From Meandrina meandrites (taxonomy: Eukaryota > Cnidaria > Anthozoa > Scleractinia > Meandrinidae): a stretch of DNA of 64,000 nt. Every line of letters begins with the position of its first letter. Position 1 is the first letter of the stretch. Positions 31,892 through 43,396 of the stretch are shown one piece after another. Under the pieces are notes generated by a model. The model saw nothing but the letters and a program-made list of their open reading frames with translations. It did no database searches and was not told the origin of the DNA. The translations under genes were made by a program, and so were the position numbers. The DNA is taken from positions 11,713,903 to 11,777,902 of the forward strand of contig OY855914.1 in the NCBI GenBank assembly GCA_963693305.1. The letters are read 5' to 3'.

Positions 31892-33690
31892 CTTTTTTTT
31901 GTAATTCTTTACACGTTCACATAAGATTAAAACTAATTACAATATACATTACACATTAAACTACTTACAATATACATTGCACTACATCACTTAAAACAGC
32001 GAGAAAAAAGAAATAGTTGAAATCATTACTTGTAAAATTCAATTTAAAGAGAATCATTTACCTTTGTTACAATACAAAGCCTAATTAAATTCTTTTAAAT
32101 AATTATTTCTATTTCACACATTCAGAAACACATTTATTCGAGCACACATTCACTACGCCACAACACACGACAGACCCAATCATAATACGTATGAGAAGTA
32201 TCTAAAGCGTAGTACTTTAGATACGTAATTCATAAGTCAATATTTCTTAGAAATTTGCCCCATTTCACAGTATGGTTAGATAGGTTATTTTTTTGATTTT
32301 GCAATCAACAGTTCAAGATCTTGAATCTTTTTTAGTCTAGCAGTGAAAACATTAACGAGAGGATAGGTGTTCTTACAACGGCATGAATACAGGTAATGTT
32401 TAGCGATTTGTCTTACATGATTAACAAAACACTCGTCTTCACAGCCCGGCATTCCAAGCAAGATTTCTCTGTTGCTGAGATTTTTAACATTGACTTTTAA
32501 ATTGCAGAGCCACTTAATAACCTCTGCCCAGAAATCTTTGGCATAATGACAAGAGATAAAGATATGTTCGAGGGATTCGCTTTCTTTTCCACAAAAAGCG
32601 CATGCTGGGGAAGGCAACGCACCAATTTTAATTTATTTAAAAAGTCATTTGTCACCAGGTACCTGTTTAATAATTTGAATTGAAACTCACGAAACTTTGT
32701 GTCGGAGGTGACACGATGCGGTAAGCTATATATTTCTCTCCAATCAAGGATATCATTTACAAAACAGCTATTGTATTTCTTTTGAGCAGATGGGGTACTA
32801 ATAACTCTATTTCGAAGTTCTTTATAAATGGTTTTTGAGAATGCTTTATTGATCGGAGTCTTTTGCCCATTTACACTCGAAACAATTTGGTCCTGTAGAT
32901 TAAATGTCCTTTTGTCAGAGTGAGACTGACTTGGCATGGCATTTACCACGGATATAAGTTTAAAGAGATCCAAGGGAGTGAGGTTCAGCTCTCTCACCTT
33001 ATGTTTGGTTATTAGGTCTCCTATTCTTAGAATTCCCCTTCTGACAACGTTTTAGAAAATACTGGTTTTCCGTCGATACATATGAGTTTATTGTTCCAAA
33101 TTATGGTTTGGAGGGCTGTATTTATATCATCAGTTAGTTCTACGCTTTGATAAGTTGCCACAGAACATTTTGAAAAGCATTTTAAGCAATCCTCGTAAAA
33201 TGGTGGCAGTTTAATCGGCAGCATTTTAACATCGAAGTTGCAACCTAAGATAAGTTTACTTCCAACCGGCTTTAAATAATGCAGTAGTATAGTCTTCCAG
33301 CTAGTTGGTTCGTCACTGGCTAACTTTTTACAGCACATAATTCTCTGAGTCTCAGTCATAGAATTTAAATGTGGAGCTTTAAGTCCTCCGTCATTTAAAT
33401 ATCACCAATAAGAGCAGAGCGCTTAACTTTGTCTTGACCTTTCCAAATGAACTCAAAAATAATTTTATTCAGCTCTTTAACAAACTCTTGGTCCGAGCTT
33501 AGCATACTCGCCCTATACAGGAAAATAGGAACTATAAATATTTTGACGATTTGGATTCTGCCCATTATCGTGAGATCTCGCCATCTCCAAATGTGTAATT
33601 TTTGTTTGATTGAGGTAACCATTCCGTCAAAATTTAACCTCCGTTTAACACGTTGATCATAAGTAGAATAAACACCCGGGATTTTCGCCG
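31892..33690 (-). pseudogene. L1/Tx1-type LINE ORF2 3' part, broken
   Basis: Minus-strand frames 33622-33395, 33359-33027, 32997-32497 and 32617-32285 form one decayed ORF2 C-terminal half. Landmarks shared with the intact LINE at 51657-57207 include WRWRDLTIMGRIQIVK, FIWKGQDKVKRSALI and the zinc finger CAFCGKESESLEHIFISC (C-x2-C-x8-H-x4-C). At least three frameshifts are present. The RT active site is missing, so it is 5'-truncated near 33690. The 3' end is a T run at 31892 on the plus strand. Confidence 0.75.
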
Positions 33691-33703
33691 TGTTTAAGTT
33701 TTG

Positions 33704-35330
33704 TCTCGTGTCGTCATGACGTTGTCATGACGACACGAGAATATGCGAGGGGGAGAAAGTGCATTCCATGGACCATTCCATGCGTGTTTGCTTTGTGAGG
33801 CCGCGGAATTTTCCCGCCATGTCAATATTTTTCCCGCCATGTCAACATTTGCTTTGTGAGGCCGCCGGAATTTCATATCAAAGAACAGATAATGTTTCTT
33901 TAACAAAGAGGTCGCAGCAAACGCGCTGGTTAATCACACTGTAGGTTAGGAGTATTTATTGTAAAGGGCTTCTTATGTGAAATACAGGCACGCTTTACTG
34001 TTCTTAAAATTGATTTCTTTTCTTTTACGTTTATTGCTGTAGTTAGTTCACAGTCTTATGCGGTTCTTCTGATCGGTCTATCAAGCGCAACAAATTCGAG
34101 CTAATTCGGTGCACTCGCACGATGATATAAAGCGTTGACGTTATCTGTAAATAAACGACACGCAATGCACGCAGAAGAGATGGCGTTTTTTTATGAACTT
34201 GCAGCGAACGAGCAAATTCTTAGCTGTCCAACAGTGCGTTGAAAAGGGTTGAACAGAAAAACGAGACCCTAAACAAGACTGTGATTGCTACGTGAGTATT
34301 GCACAACATTTGTTTTGAAAAGTGCGACCTCTATGGCACGGATAACAACGATCCAATAACACAAAATAAACGATTAGATAAGGACAATTATTTTGATGCT
34401 AAATCTTTAAAAATGTCTTTTAAGCCAGGAAGTATGGCGTTTGTTTGTTCCATTTGCCAGCTCTGGGCGTCACGGAACATTTTCGTTCAAATCTTGCGTT
34501 GTCCTGTTCCATACTCTTTTCAAGCATTTCAATAAAAGAACTCTGCCAGTCTGGAGTCGTACTTTCTTGCCTTTCTTTTCTCAGGCGGTTCTGATTCATG
34601 AAGAGAAACATTTACACTTTCGATTTGCGAAGCCTCGTTAACACTCGGCTCTGAGGTAAAGGTAGTGACTCATTTGATTGCAGTTTTAGATGGACCGATG
34701 TCCCACCACCGGCACCTCAACAAAGATGTCGAAATAGGGGAAGCCTTCTATAATTTTCTGAATTCCAGCTTCTCCAGTCGAGCGAGATCGCTGCTTTAAC
34801 TGCTAGAACTCGTACTCAGTAGATTCTGCTGCCGTTACTTCACCTGCTGTAGCATTCTCTGGCTTTCTGGACACCTTTCTTTATACAAAGAATAGATATC
34901 GTTCCAGAGTTTGATTTTTTCTCTTTGTGAAACTCCCCACAGCTTACTAAATTTTGGCGCCTACGCTTCAAGAACTTCGTGCGTTTCTTCCTCAGTCCAG
35001 TTAGCAGACTTAACGCGAGGTTTTTTCGTTTTTGTGTTTGCCGTAGCAAGTACTTCGACATCACTTGGAACTGAAGACTGAGGCGATGGCATGCTTCTCG
35101 CCAGTAGTAGTAGCTGGACGATAAAATATGGCCGGCTTGTCGATGGAAATGGACAATGTTGACCGCCATTCATTGGCTGATCTGGATTTGCTACTCTTGC
35201 AAACCGTCGATTTAATAAGTTATCGCTAAAGGAACAAAATGCGTGATTTGTGATTGTGTGAATTTTCTTTTTACAGAAAGAAATGTACGTGTTGTACAAG
35301 TCTTGCGTGTTCTGATACCTCATCGAAAAC
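33704..35330. mobile_element. PIF/Harbinger-type relic, copy A
   Basis: It opens with a perfect 17-bp palindrome, 33704-33720 / 33724-33740 (tctcgtgtcgtcatgac). Two gctttgtgaggccgc steps follow, then a transposase remnant on the plus strand (about 34215-34350, reading LNKTVIAT, stop, VLHNICFEKC) and a Myb/MADF-like gene on the minus strand (34640-35323). The order matches copy B at 41457-42860. Convergent transposase and Myb-like genes are the known PIF/Harbinger layout. Confidence 0.55.
34640..35323 (-). pseudogene. Harbinger Myb/SANT-like DNA-binding protein, broken
   Basis: Minus-strand reading gives MPSPQSSVPSDVEVLATAN, then RVKSANWTEEETHEVLEA, a TAG where copy B has Trp, then KFSKLWGVSQREKIKLWND and ERCPESQRMLQQ. 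The spaced Trp residues of a trihelix/MADF fold are visible. The in-frame stop near 34973 and later frameshift make it a pseudogene. In intact Harbinger elements this protein guides the transposase to the ends. Confidence 0.6.
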
Positions 35331-36816
35331 GCATTTGATTGACATTTAATTTCCTGAAATTGTTTTGATAGTGCGTATTAAACTAGTGGTACCTATCGGT
35401 AGAAGTGCCAACGAGTACAACAAGAGAGAAGGGTTGTGAGGAAAATAAATTTATTGTAAATGTTTGACTAAAAGTACACTTTATGATGTGGGTGTGATCA
35501 ATGTACATTGCATGTATTCGTTGCGGAATGTTTGTGGAATAAACTGATGCAATTTGGTGAAGGCCTAATGAAGGAGTTCTAAAATGATACTAAAGTAGTG
35601 AGAAACCTTGTGAAATCCATGTAATTTGAGGGTTGCAAGCCATTGCAGTTCTATGCCGCTATTTTGGAAAGGTGTCAACTGTTTTTAAGTCCAATAGACC
35701 TTAAATCAAAGTGGCTGTGAGCCACTGAAACTCGGAAAATATATAGCCTTTGTTACTTCATATATAGTAACACAAATAAAGGCTGCATTTTACCCAACCC
35801 CCTACCCGCTTCACAAGACTAATTGATTACTAAATTTAATATTAAAGACTCTCTGTCGACTGCGAGTGTTTGTTATTGTTTTGATTCTGGCAATGAAGAA
35901 AATCGTTCGAAAATCAAAAAGATTTAGGGAATTCGCGGCCTAAAATAAAATATACCGGTAGAAACAGGTATAAAATGTTTACTTTCGAGGTCATCCAGCT
36001 AAGAAATACTTTATTTTGAAATTATGACCTTGCGTCGTGGGGCGCGAGCTACAATTACAAGCTCCTGTCGCCATACGTGTCATTGGTCGTCATTTGAAAC
36101 AACTCCATAAAATAAATTTCCTTTTTATTTGCTTTTAGAAGCACATATACAGAGTATATATATACAGTACTTAGTGCTCTTAAAATACAAGATGTAGAAC
36201 TAGAGCAATGAACATTTCGTGGCGATTTCCATACCGCGGTTTGGAATTCCTGCGGAGATTGTTTCGATAAGCGGTCACGTACAGATTCTAAAAGCTTTCA
36301 GTTCGATCTTTTTTCAGTTCGAAAGAACGCACTTTTCATCGAAATAAAAATTTCAAATAATCTCAATAAAGCTTACTTGGTAGTGGAAGAATCTACTGGC
36401 AATGCGAAGGGAAATAATTCTGCAGCGATTCAGTGTCACTCAGCTCAATACTGCAACAAACGTGAGCAGTTTTCACTTTGCCTGTATCCGAGGTCATCTT
36501 CTTTGTTTCTCCATTGATTCTGGGCAGATTTTCTTGAATAAATCTTTTCGGAAGAGCCTCTGGTTACAGTCTAGGCCTTATGCAGGCGATTCTTGGCACC
36601 CGCCATGCATGGCTAAAAGCAGGCCGTTGTTTAGCTTCTCACACATGTGAGTTTGCGGATCACGTATCGACGCCATGAATCATGCATCGTGCACGTGCTG
36701 AACAAATAAGTAGCGCGCTGATTGGCCACAACTATGACAAATTGTGCACGTGCTGAACAGTTTCTGCTCAACAGATTGGCTAAAAACATCAGACATTGTG
36801 TCGTCACGATCTACCT
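35331..36816. other. No gene recognised
   Basis: No family motif or element ends were seen. The frame at 36402-36650 lacks any domain and good splice sites. Confidence 0.35.
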
Positions 36817-36872
36817 TACATTACATTACCTTACATGACATTACATTACATTACATTACATTACTTACATTT
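36817..36872. repeat. (TTACA)n microsatellite
   Basis: About eleven units of ttaca, with ttacct and catgac variants. Confidence 0.9.
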
Positions 36873-36945
36873 CTACATTTTGGAGCGTTTGTGAGATTTT
36901 TTCCGCACATACAAATCTTCTCACGGCTCTATAATCTGCCGCCTC

Positions 36946-36977
36946 GTCAGGCCTTCTGGTCTTCCAGAAGGCCTGAC
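36946..36977. repeat. Perfect 14-bp hairpin with tctt loop
   Basis: gtcaggccttctgg (36946-36959), loop 36960-36963, ccagaaggcctgac (36964-36977). No T run follows, and a terminator reading makes no sense in this genome. It is probably a tiny fold-back MITE. Confidence 0.8.
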
Positions 36978-37679
36978 TCGTTGGCAATAAAGTAGCGTGG
37001 CATCCGACAAACGATACAAGGTCAAACGGTCTCAGTTAGTCCTTTAGTTGTTTACACCTTTTAAAAGAAATTTCTGTCTACCGAATCTAATAGAGCTCGT
37101 CAAATATAATTTATCTCTTTCGTTTATACTTTGTATTAGTCCTTTCTAACTGCCGGGGAGTAGTTTGCTTTGTGTTCTACGCGGCGATAACTTGATTTCT
37201 GTTCGCATGTGAAAAGTAGCCGGGCAGTGGCTTTGCCGTGAACATGGCACCTAACTATTTTATTAACTTTTATTTAAAAAAAAAACCTTCCTTTCCAAAT
37301 AGACCCATGCGTTTTATGATTTTACTTCCAATCATTGCGAAATGTTAGATTCTTAGTCAACTTTTATTTTAGAAGTGAAAAAAAAAACATACAGACCACG
37401 AAAGTAGCCCTCTGATTATAGATTTTGATAATCGAGAAATGTTTATCAGCACACTGAGATAAAATCAGTCAGCTGCGTTAGTAAACGAAACGCGAGAATA
37501 AATATAGACATTCCTTAAATGTTTCTTTTTCCTTTCGCGTGACAGTCAGGACGTTTCTCGAAGGATTCTTTTTCCCCTCACGTGACAAGAAATCCGCCAA
37601 GGATCCTGAACGCGTGATCGCTTCGATTGTAGCTCTTCTTTTCCTGATTATTACGCTTAGAAAAGTTCAGAGATTTTTT

Positions 37680-39122
37680 CCGAGTTGAGGATTGCGGTCG
37701 CGATGTGAGAATCGTTACCGAAAGGTTTTTCGTGACTGCATAAAATGTAATTAACAAGAGTTGACTGGAACAAATTACTTGATCTGTGTAGCAGTGTAGG
37801 GTTTCAAGTACGGAATAGCTTAGTGTCAAGTGTAGTGTGTCAAACTTCTACAGTTGCGGTTACACATCGTCCTTTTACCGTGGTAAATGGGCTCTTTACC
37901 TCGGAAAACTCACAAATCGTGTGTAACCAACATTTCCCAAGGTAAATTTATCGCGGTGTATTTCCATGGATACATCAAAAAGAACAAAAGAATCGCCCAT
38001 GCAAGTTACCCAGGTAAATAGGAAGGTTTTTCAAGTACCCCCAGATAAAATGACCGATCGCGAGGCAAACCTCAAAGATAAGCAAATAAAAATGCGTGTT
38101 CAAGGCAACAAAAGCGTGGTCTTTCTTAGAATCATGGCTGGATGGCTTGCTGATTTGTAAGTATAAGCTACTTTTTTTTGGAAATTTGGCGTTTAAATAC
38201 AACACAAGTCAAGGAAGATCTATAGTGCATTTTCTTATATGTATTTCGATTTAATCTCTAGGCCTAGAAACATCCAACAAGGAGATTTATAAAAACGGAG
38301 TCTTCGCCTTCTAATTCTTCGGTGTCTGAAACACTGACATAACAAAGCAGTAGAGGACTGTCGAAACAGTATAAATGATGCTAGCAAGCACCCTCGAATT
38401 ATCCATTTTCGCATTTCGCGCCGAAAACAGTATGAAAGATTAATGACCTTGGTAAAGTATTAAGTTTGTGACGGCAAACACCCCGGTAACGTATACCCGC
38501 GGTGAGTTTACCTCGGTGTAATTTACCTTGGGAATGCTATTTCGTTACAAACATTCCGGTATTTCCATTTTCAGCGTTTTCGTCGCAAGAAACATGTACT
38601 CTATTTTCTGACATTGTTCTTGGATCGTAGAAAGCGGGCAATAAATCACAAAAGAAATGGAAAACAGCGCAATTTAACGGTCGGCGCAAGAAGGTGGGGG
38701 ACGAGTGCTTCGAGTAACGCTCAATTCCTCTTGCGTTCATTTGCGTCAAAAATAGCTTTTTTGGTAAAAAATCATAATATTTTGTTCTGTCATTTCGTTT
38801 TCCCGCCTGTTTTGTAATTTTGTCTTCCCGCTTGTTTTGTCATTTTGTTTCCCGAGTGTTTTATCATTTCGTTTTCCCGCATGTTCGCCATTTTTATTTC
38901 TCGCATATGAAAAAAAGAAGACTTAAAATTATCCCAGCAAAATTTTCCCCGGTCTCTGCTTTCCCCATCCCCGGAAATGGTAAATCTTCTAAAAACACCT
39001 TTCTTTTTAGAGGCGCGAAAGTTGCAAGCGTAGATAACATACATGCTTTTTACAGCCTAGAGAAACATTTCCTGTTATAATAGCTTTTTGGTAAAGTATA
39101 TTTTAGCCTCTTTTTGTAATAG
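37680..39122 (+). repeat. 1.4-kb dispersed repeat, copy 1
   Basis: It matches 45765-47343 in the same orientation: ttcgtgactgcataaaatgt, ggttacacatcgtcctttta, ctctttacctcgg, aagataagcaaataaaa, ctcaattcctcttgcgttca and the tail taaagtatattttagcctct all recur in order. A 65-codon frame here (37966-38160) is broken in the other copy. A ~24-bp tandem (tttcccgcctgttttgtcat type) lies at 38795-38890. Confidence 0.7.
38795..38890. repeat. Minisatellite, ~24-bp unit
   Basis: Four imperfect units of the form cgttttcccgcctgttttgtcatttt. Two to three similar units lie in the second copy of the 1.4-kb repeat (46030-46090 and 47080-47115). Confidence 0.7.
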
Positions 39123-39369
39123 CATTGTAATAAGGAGTACTATTTTTAATCTTAAATTTTAATGTGATGTAAGTTTTAGATGCAGCGCACCTATAGATAC
39201 CAGTCTTCCACCTGAATGACCCACCCTGTTTAAATAAAGTTTCATATACTTACTTTCGTAATAATTCAGTATACTCACCCGGTAATAAACAATACTGATA
39301 AGAAACAATACTGAACGATTGCTGTGACCGTTTTTGGGTGTCCTCAGTCACCAAACAGTTTCATTCTGA

Positions 39370-40620
39370 TGTCGAATGCACGCTTGTCTGACTAGAGACA
39401 AGAGATGTAGTCTCCCAGTGAATGTTGTGTAACCCCTTTTGAATGGTAGCTGTCAGCAGTCTGTAAGTGTTCTTCACCAAACACTTTCATTCTAATATCA
39501 TACGCGCGCTTCTTGGACTTCAGAGCAGAATGTTGTGTAGCCCTTACTGAATGATAGCTCTCAGCCATCTCTGAATGTTCTTCACCAAACACCAAAGCTT
39601 GGATCCGGATCCAGAGCAGAGATGTAGTCGCCCAGTGAATGATGTGTAACACCCCTACTGAATGGTAGCTGTCAGCTGTCTCTGAATATCAGAGACAGTA
39701 TATCAATATCCTTCACCAAACAGTTTCAATCTGATATAAAGCGCTCGCTTCTTGGACTTAAGAGCGGACAATTTCACAGCACGAAAATGGAGATTTACGG
39801 AAAATTAAAGGTGGCTTAAATCTCCTTAACTTTACGCCATCAATTAAAGGTTCTTAAAGGTGGTTAAACCTGACATTTACGCTACCGTGCGTAAACCTGG
39901 TGTAAATGTGGCTTAAATGTTTCAATCTCTTTAAGCCAGCTTTAGACATGGGTGTAAAGCTGGTTTAAAGGTCAGCTTTAAAAAATGTAAAGGTCGCGTA
40001 AAGCTGATTAAATTCCAAATTCACGCCAGCTTTACTTCAGCTTTACACCGCAGTAAAGTTATGTTTTCATGCTGTGTTTGTAGTCGGCAAGTGAATGTTG
40101 TTTGTGATACACCTACTGAATGATAGCTGTAAGTGGTCGTTGGAAGTTTTTTTGCCAAACAGTCTCAGTATGATATCACGTGAACACTTCTCATAGGCAA
40201 GAGCAGAGTTGTAGTCTCCTAGTGAATGTTGTGTAACCCTCACTTCATGCTTGTTGTTAGTCATGCGCACCAAACAGTTTTCCGTCTGATTTCAAGTGCA
40301 CCCGTTTTGGACTCGAGAGCAGAGTTGTAGTCTCCAACTGAATGTTGCATGTGTAACCCCCACTGAAAGATAGCTGTCCGCAGTCTCTGAATGGTTTTCA
40401 CCAAACACTTTCCGTCTGATATCAAGTGCATGATTCTTGGGCTCAAGAACGGAGATGTAGTCGCCCAGTGAATGTTGTGTAACCCCTACTTTATGGAAGC
40501 TGTCAGCAGTCTTTCGATGTTCTTCACCAAACAGCCTCAGTCTGATGTCGAGCCGCGCTTCTCTGACTAAAAAGCTTCTGAGCAGTCCCCTCTCCTGTGT
40601 TGAATGACGGCTTGGTCTAA
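39370..40620 (-). pseudogene. TPR-repeat (kinesin-light-chain-like) pseudogene
   Basis: Minus-strand frames repeat a ~42-residue unit around RLFGEEHRKTADSFHKVGVT and QHSLGDYISVLEPKNHALDI, seen again as KVFGEEHLQTADSYHSKGV and KVFGENHSETADSYLSVGV. This is the tetratricopeptide pattern found in kinesin-light-chain/Nephrocystin-3-like proteins, which are numerous in corals. At least six decayed units are visible, split by stops, frameshifts and one MITE (39775-40076). No start or downstream signalling domain is present. Confidence 0.7.
39775..40076. mobile_element. MITE with cacagca-gaaaa ends in the TPR relic
   Basis: Terminal repeats cacagcacgaaaa and ttttcatgctgtg are inverted, with TTT on both outer sides. 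The body is rich in ggtgtaaa/ctttaaagc steps (gtaaagctggtttaaaggtc). It is a clean insertion in the TPR pseudogene, so it is younger than that copy's arrival. Confidence 0.7.
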
Positions 40621-40644
40621 ATAGATGTCTGGAAAAATCGAATA

Positions 40645-40885
40645 GCACATAGTCGCGAATAGTACGAATACTCCCGAATAGTCGCGAATAGTATGTGTTA
40701 AGTCATCCATGTCCAATATACACGACCTGACACGAGTCGTAAGTCGTGAATGATGACAACTAGTAGCAAATAGTAGTTGAATAGTAACGAAAAGTGACAA
40801 ATATTATAGTTCCAAATACTAACGAATAGTTGCAAATAGTGACGAATAGTCCTAAATAGCGACGATAACAAATAGTGACAATTCG
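40645..40885. repeat. Degenerate AATAGTgACG minisatellite
   Basis: About 240 bases contain more than fifteen variants of cgaatagt, caaatagt and gaatagtgac, spaced roughly every 10-15 bases. No coding sense. Confidence 0.75.
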
Positions 40886-41277
40886 AGATCAGAATACTCT
40901 CTACTACTGATCAAAGTCAATATCTTACATTGATCTTACACTTTAGCATATACCACGGACAAAGAAAGGGGGCAGCTATTTTTTCCTAATTTGGAATGCA
41001 CCTTCTTTGTAATCCTCTGCACCCTTAGCGAATTGCAACTGTCAGGTTGAGTTTAAAACGAAACAAAACTACCTGGTAGAAACTAGCCTATGAGCCTGAG
41101 AACTTTACAAAAAAAAAAAAAAGAAACAAGACATCAATACATCAAAAAGAATTATAAAAGAACAGTCATTTTATAAAATTATAGAACGAAAACAAACTTA
41201 GCACCAAAACGAAGATATACCTTGTGGTTTAACGTTTTAACACTGAAATCACAAATTACACAAAAATATTGAAAAGA

Positions 41278-41800
41278 GACACGAGACAGCCCAAAGGGCC
41301 TTTGATTAGGTTTCTTATTTCAATACCATTTCGTAGTGAGCAGTGCCCCCTGTTACCTAATATCATAACTTCTGACTTGTCAAGATTAATTTTGAGACCT
41401 GAATTCCAAAAGCTTCTACTAGTTCCATAAATTTTATAAGTGAGTGATCATTTTTGTCTCGTGTCGTCATGACGTTGTCATGACGACACGAGAATATGCG
41501 ATGGGGAGAAGGTTCATTCCAAGGTGCATTCCATGCGCGTTTGCTTTGTGAGGCCGCGGAATTTTCCCACCATGTCAATATTTTTCCCGCCATGTCAAGA
41601 TTTGCTTTGTGAGGCCGCCGGATTTTGTACGTGTTGTGAAAGAACAAGTAATTTTTGTTTATAAGTAGGAGTTCAAAAATATTGCTGCATTGAAAGTTTT
41701 TTGCTTTTCTGCTGGTTCATTGTAATCGTTTGTCGGTTGGGAGTGTTTATTATAAATGGCTTTTTAGTTGAACAGAATTGAACTTTAATTTAGGGAAAAT
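41278..41800. mobile_element. gtctcgtgtcg family copy with LINE fragment inside
   Basis: Left part gacacgagacagcccaaagg then gcctttgatt; LINE-derived sequence 41310-41449; right part tttttgtctcgtgtcg with the 17-bp palindrome (41457-41473 / 41477-41493), two gctttgtgaggccgc steps, and a tail. In the short copy near 12240 the two flanking parts are directly joined. So the LINE piece occupies an internal site. Confidence 0.55.
41310..41449 (-). pseudogene. LINE ORF2 fragment just past the RT active site
   Basis: Minus-strand reading gives KIYGTSRSFWNSGLKINLD then KSEVMILGNRG, the region that follows FADD in L1/Tx1-type reverse transcriptases. It is only ~47 codons and lacks both ends of the ORF. 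Confidence 0.6.
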
Positions 41801-42059
41801 CGCGGCGTAGAATGTAAAGCAGTGAAAGAGATGTATTAAATTTGAGCAGTTTTATTAGGTGAAATTTTTGTACATTTTTTAAATGGAATGGTTGAGACAA
41901 TTAGGAGAGAGTGTTTGATTTATGAACTTGCAGCGAACGCAAATTCTTAGTGGTCCAACAGGCAATATAAATGGAACAGAAATAAGGCCCCTTTTAGCTG
42001 GCGACAGTGCCTATTCACAAACGAACTGGCTAGTGAAACCCTACCCGGACAGAGGACGC

Positions 42060-42240
42060 CTGACTCAGGAGCGGAGAAAGTTTAAAACCTAAAGTTCGGT
42101 GCGCTACGATCTGTAGTGGAACGGGCATTTGGCATGTTGAAAGTTCATTGGAGAATTGCGTTGAAAAAGGTTGGACAAAAAACGAGCATCCTAAAAAAGA
42201 CTATGATTGCTACGTGTGTTTTGCACAACAATTGTATGTA
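42060..42240 (+). pseudogene. PIF/Harbinger transposase C-terminal fragment
   Basis: Plus-strand reading gives RSVVERAFGMLKVHWRIALK then TMIATCVLHNNC, the conserved end of DDE_Tnp_4 transposases (ERAFGxLKxRW and CxxLHN). No upstream catalytic Asp residues were found, so it is a remnant of copy B. Confidence 0.7.
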
Positions 42241-42479
42241 TCGTTTCAATAACAGAAGATAAACGATTAGATAAACACAATTATTTTGATGCTAAATCTT
42301 TAAAAATGTCAACTATGGCGTTTGTTTGTTCCATTTGCCTGCTCTGGGCGTCACGGAACATTTCAGCTTATCGTTCAAATCTTGCGTTGTCCTGTTCCAT
42401 ACTCTTTTCACACATTTCAATAAAAGAACTCTGCATGCCAATCTGGAGTCGTACTTTCTCGCCTTTCTTTACTCAGGAT

Positions 42480-42857
42480 GTTGAAATAGGGGAAGCCTTC
42501 TTTAATTTTCTAAATTTCATCTTCTCCAGTCGAGCGAGATCGCTGCCTGAACTGCTTATACTCGTACTCTAGATTCTGCTTCCGTTTCTTCACCTGCTGC
42601 AGCATTCTCTGGCTTTCTGGACACCTTTCTTTATACGAAGAATAGATATCGTTCCACATTTTTATTTTTTTAATTTTTGAAACTCCCCACAGCTTACTGA
42701 ATTTGGGGGCCCACGCTTCAAGAAGTTCGTGCGTTTCTTTCTCAGTCCTGTCAGCAGACTTAACGCGAGGTTTTTTCGTTTTGTGTTTGCCGTAGCAAGT
42801 ACTTCGACATCACTTGCAACTGAAGACTGAGGCGATGGCATGCTTCTTGCCAGTAGA
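42480..42857 (-). pseudogene. Harbinger Myb/SANT-like fragment, copy B
   Basis: The minus strand reads LLEAWAPKFSKLWGVSKIKK then MWNDIYSSYKERCPESQRML and an EYEYKQ helix. It keeps the Trp that is a stop codon in copy A. A one-base change near 42780 (gttttgtgtttgcc) breaks the N-terminal part. The copy ends abruptly at 42857 against another dispersed repeat. Confidence 0.6.
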
Positions 42858-43185
42858 ATTGGTGATCATCGAGAAATGTTTATCAGTACGCCGAGATAAA
42901 AATATTTTAAGTCAGCTGCGTTAGGGGGCTAAAAAAAGCTTGCTTGACTTATCTTACAAACATCTCAAAAGTTAAAGGGCAACTTTTGGCCAGAAAACTA
43001 TATTTCAGTAAAAGCTTCCGAATGTTTCCAAAATTACACAGGAAGCAAAAAAATTGAATTCAGATGCTTTTTCACCGGTTAATTTAACGTAAAACTTCGT
43101 ATTTTACGTGACATTTCGCCATGGATGCTTCGATTATTATGATCACGAGATGTGATACGTCACAGGTGTGGAACCGCAACAAGTC

Positions 43186-43396
43186 ATGGCTGACTCAAAT
43201 TCTTGCAGTGAGAGCTCAACTTCTGCTAGCGACTCCACTGATTTTTAGAGAGCTATAGGAGGGGATATGTCAGGGGATAATTACGAATCTTCTATGGTAT
43301 TTCAACCCTGGCGTTTTGAGCCTCCAGGGAAAAACAGCGAGACAGAGAAAGGGAGTAAAATATCGAACCTCCTCACCGCCGACGGCGACGAATGGT
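43186..43396 (+). pseudogene. First-exon-like piece with premature stop
   Basis: From ATG 43186 the frame reads MADSNSCSESSTSASDSTDF, a TAG, then continues in the same frame as MSGDNYESSMVFQPWRFEPP and SKISNLLTADGDEW to a gtgagt donor at 43396. An acidic-Ser start followed by FQPxxFEP and a terminal DEW resembles the N-terminus of P2X7-intracellular-domain-like proteins of corals (recognition from memory, not certain). No following Cys-rich exon was found. Confidence 0.4.

Noticed and set aside
36810..36872. CRISPR-like array
   Set aside because: Contiguous 5-base microsatellite without spacers.
36946..36977. Bacterial-type terminator hairpin
   Set aside because: No T run, and the genome is eukaryotic.
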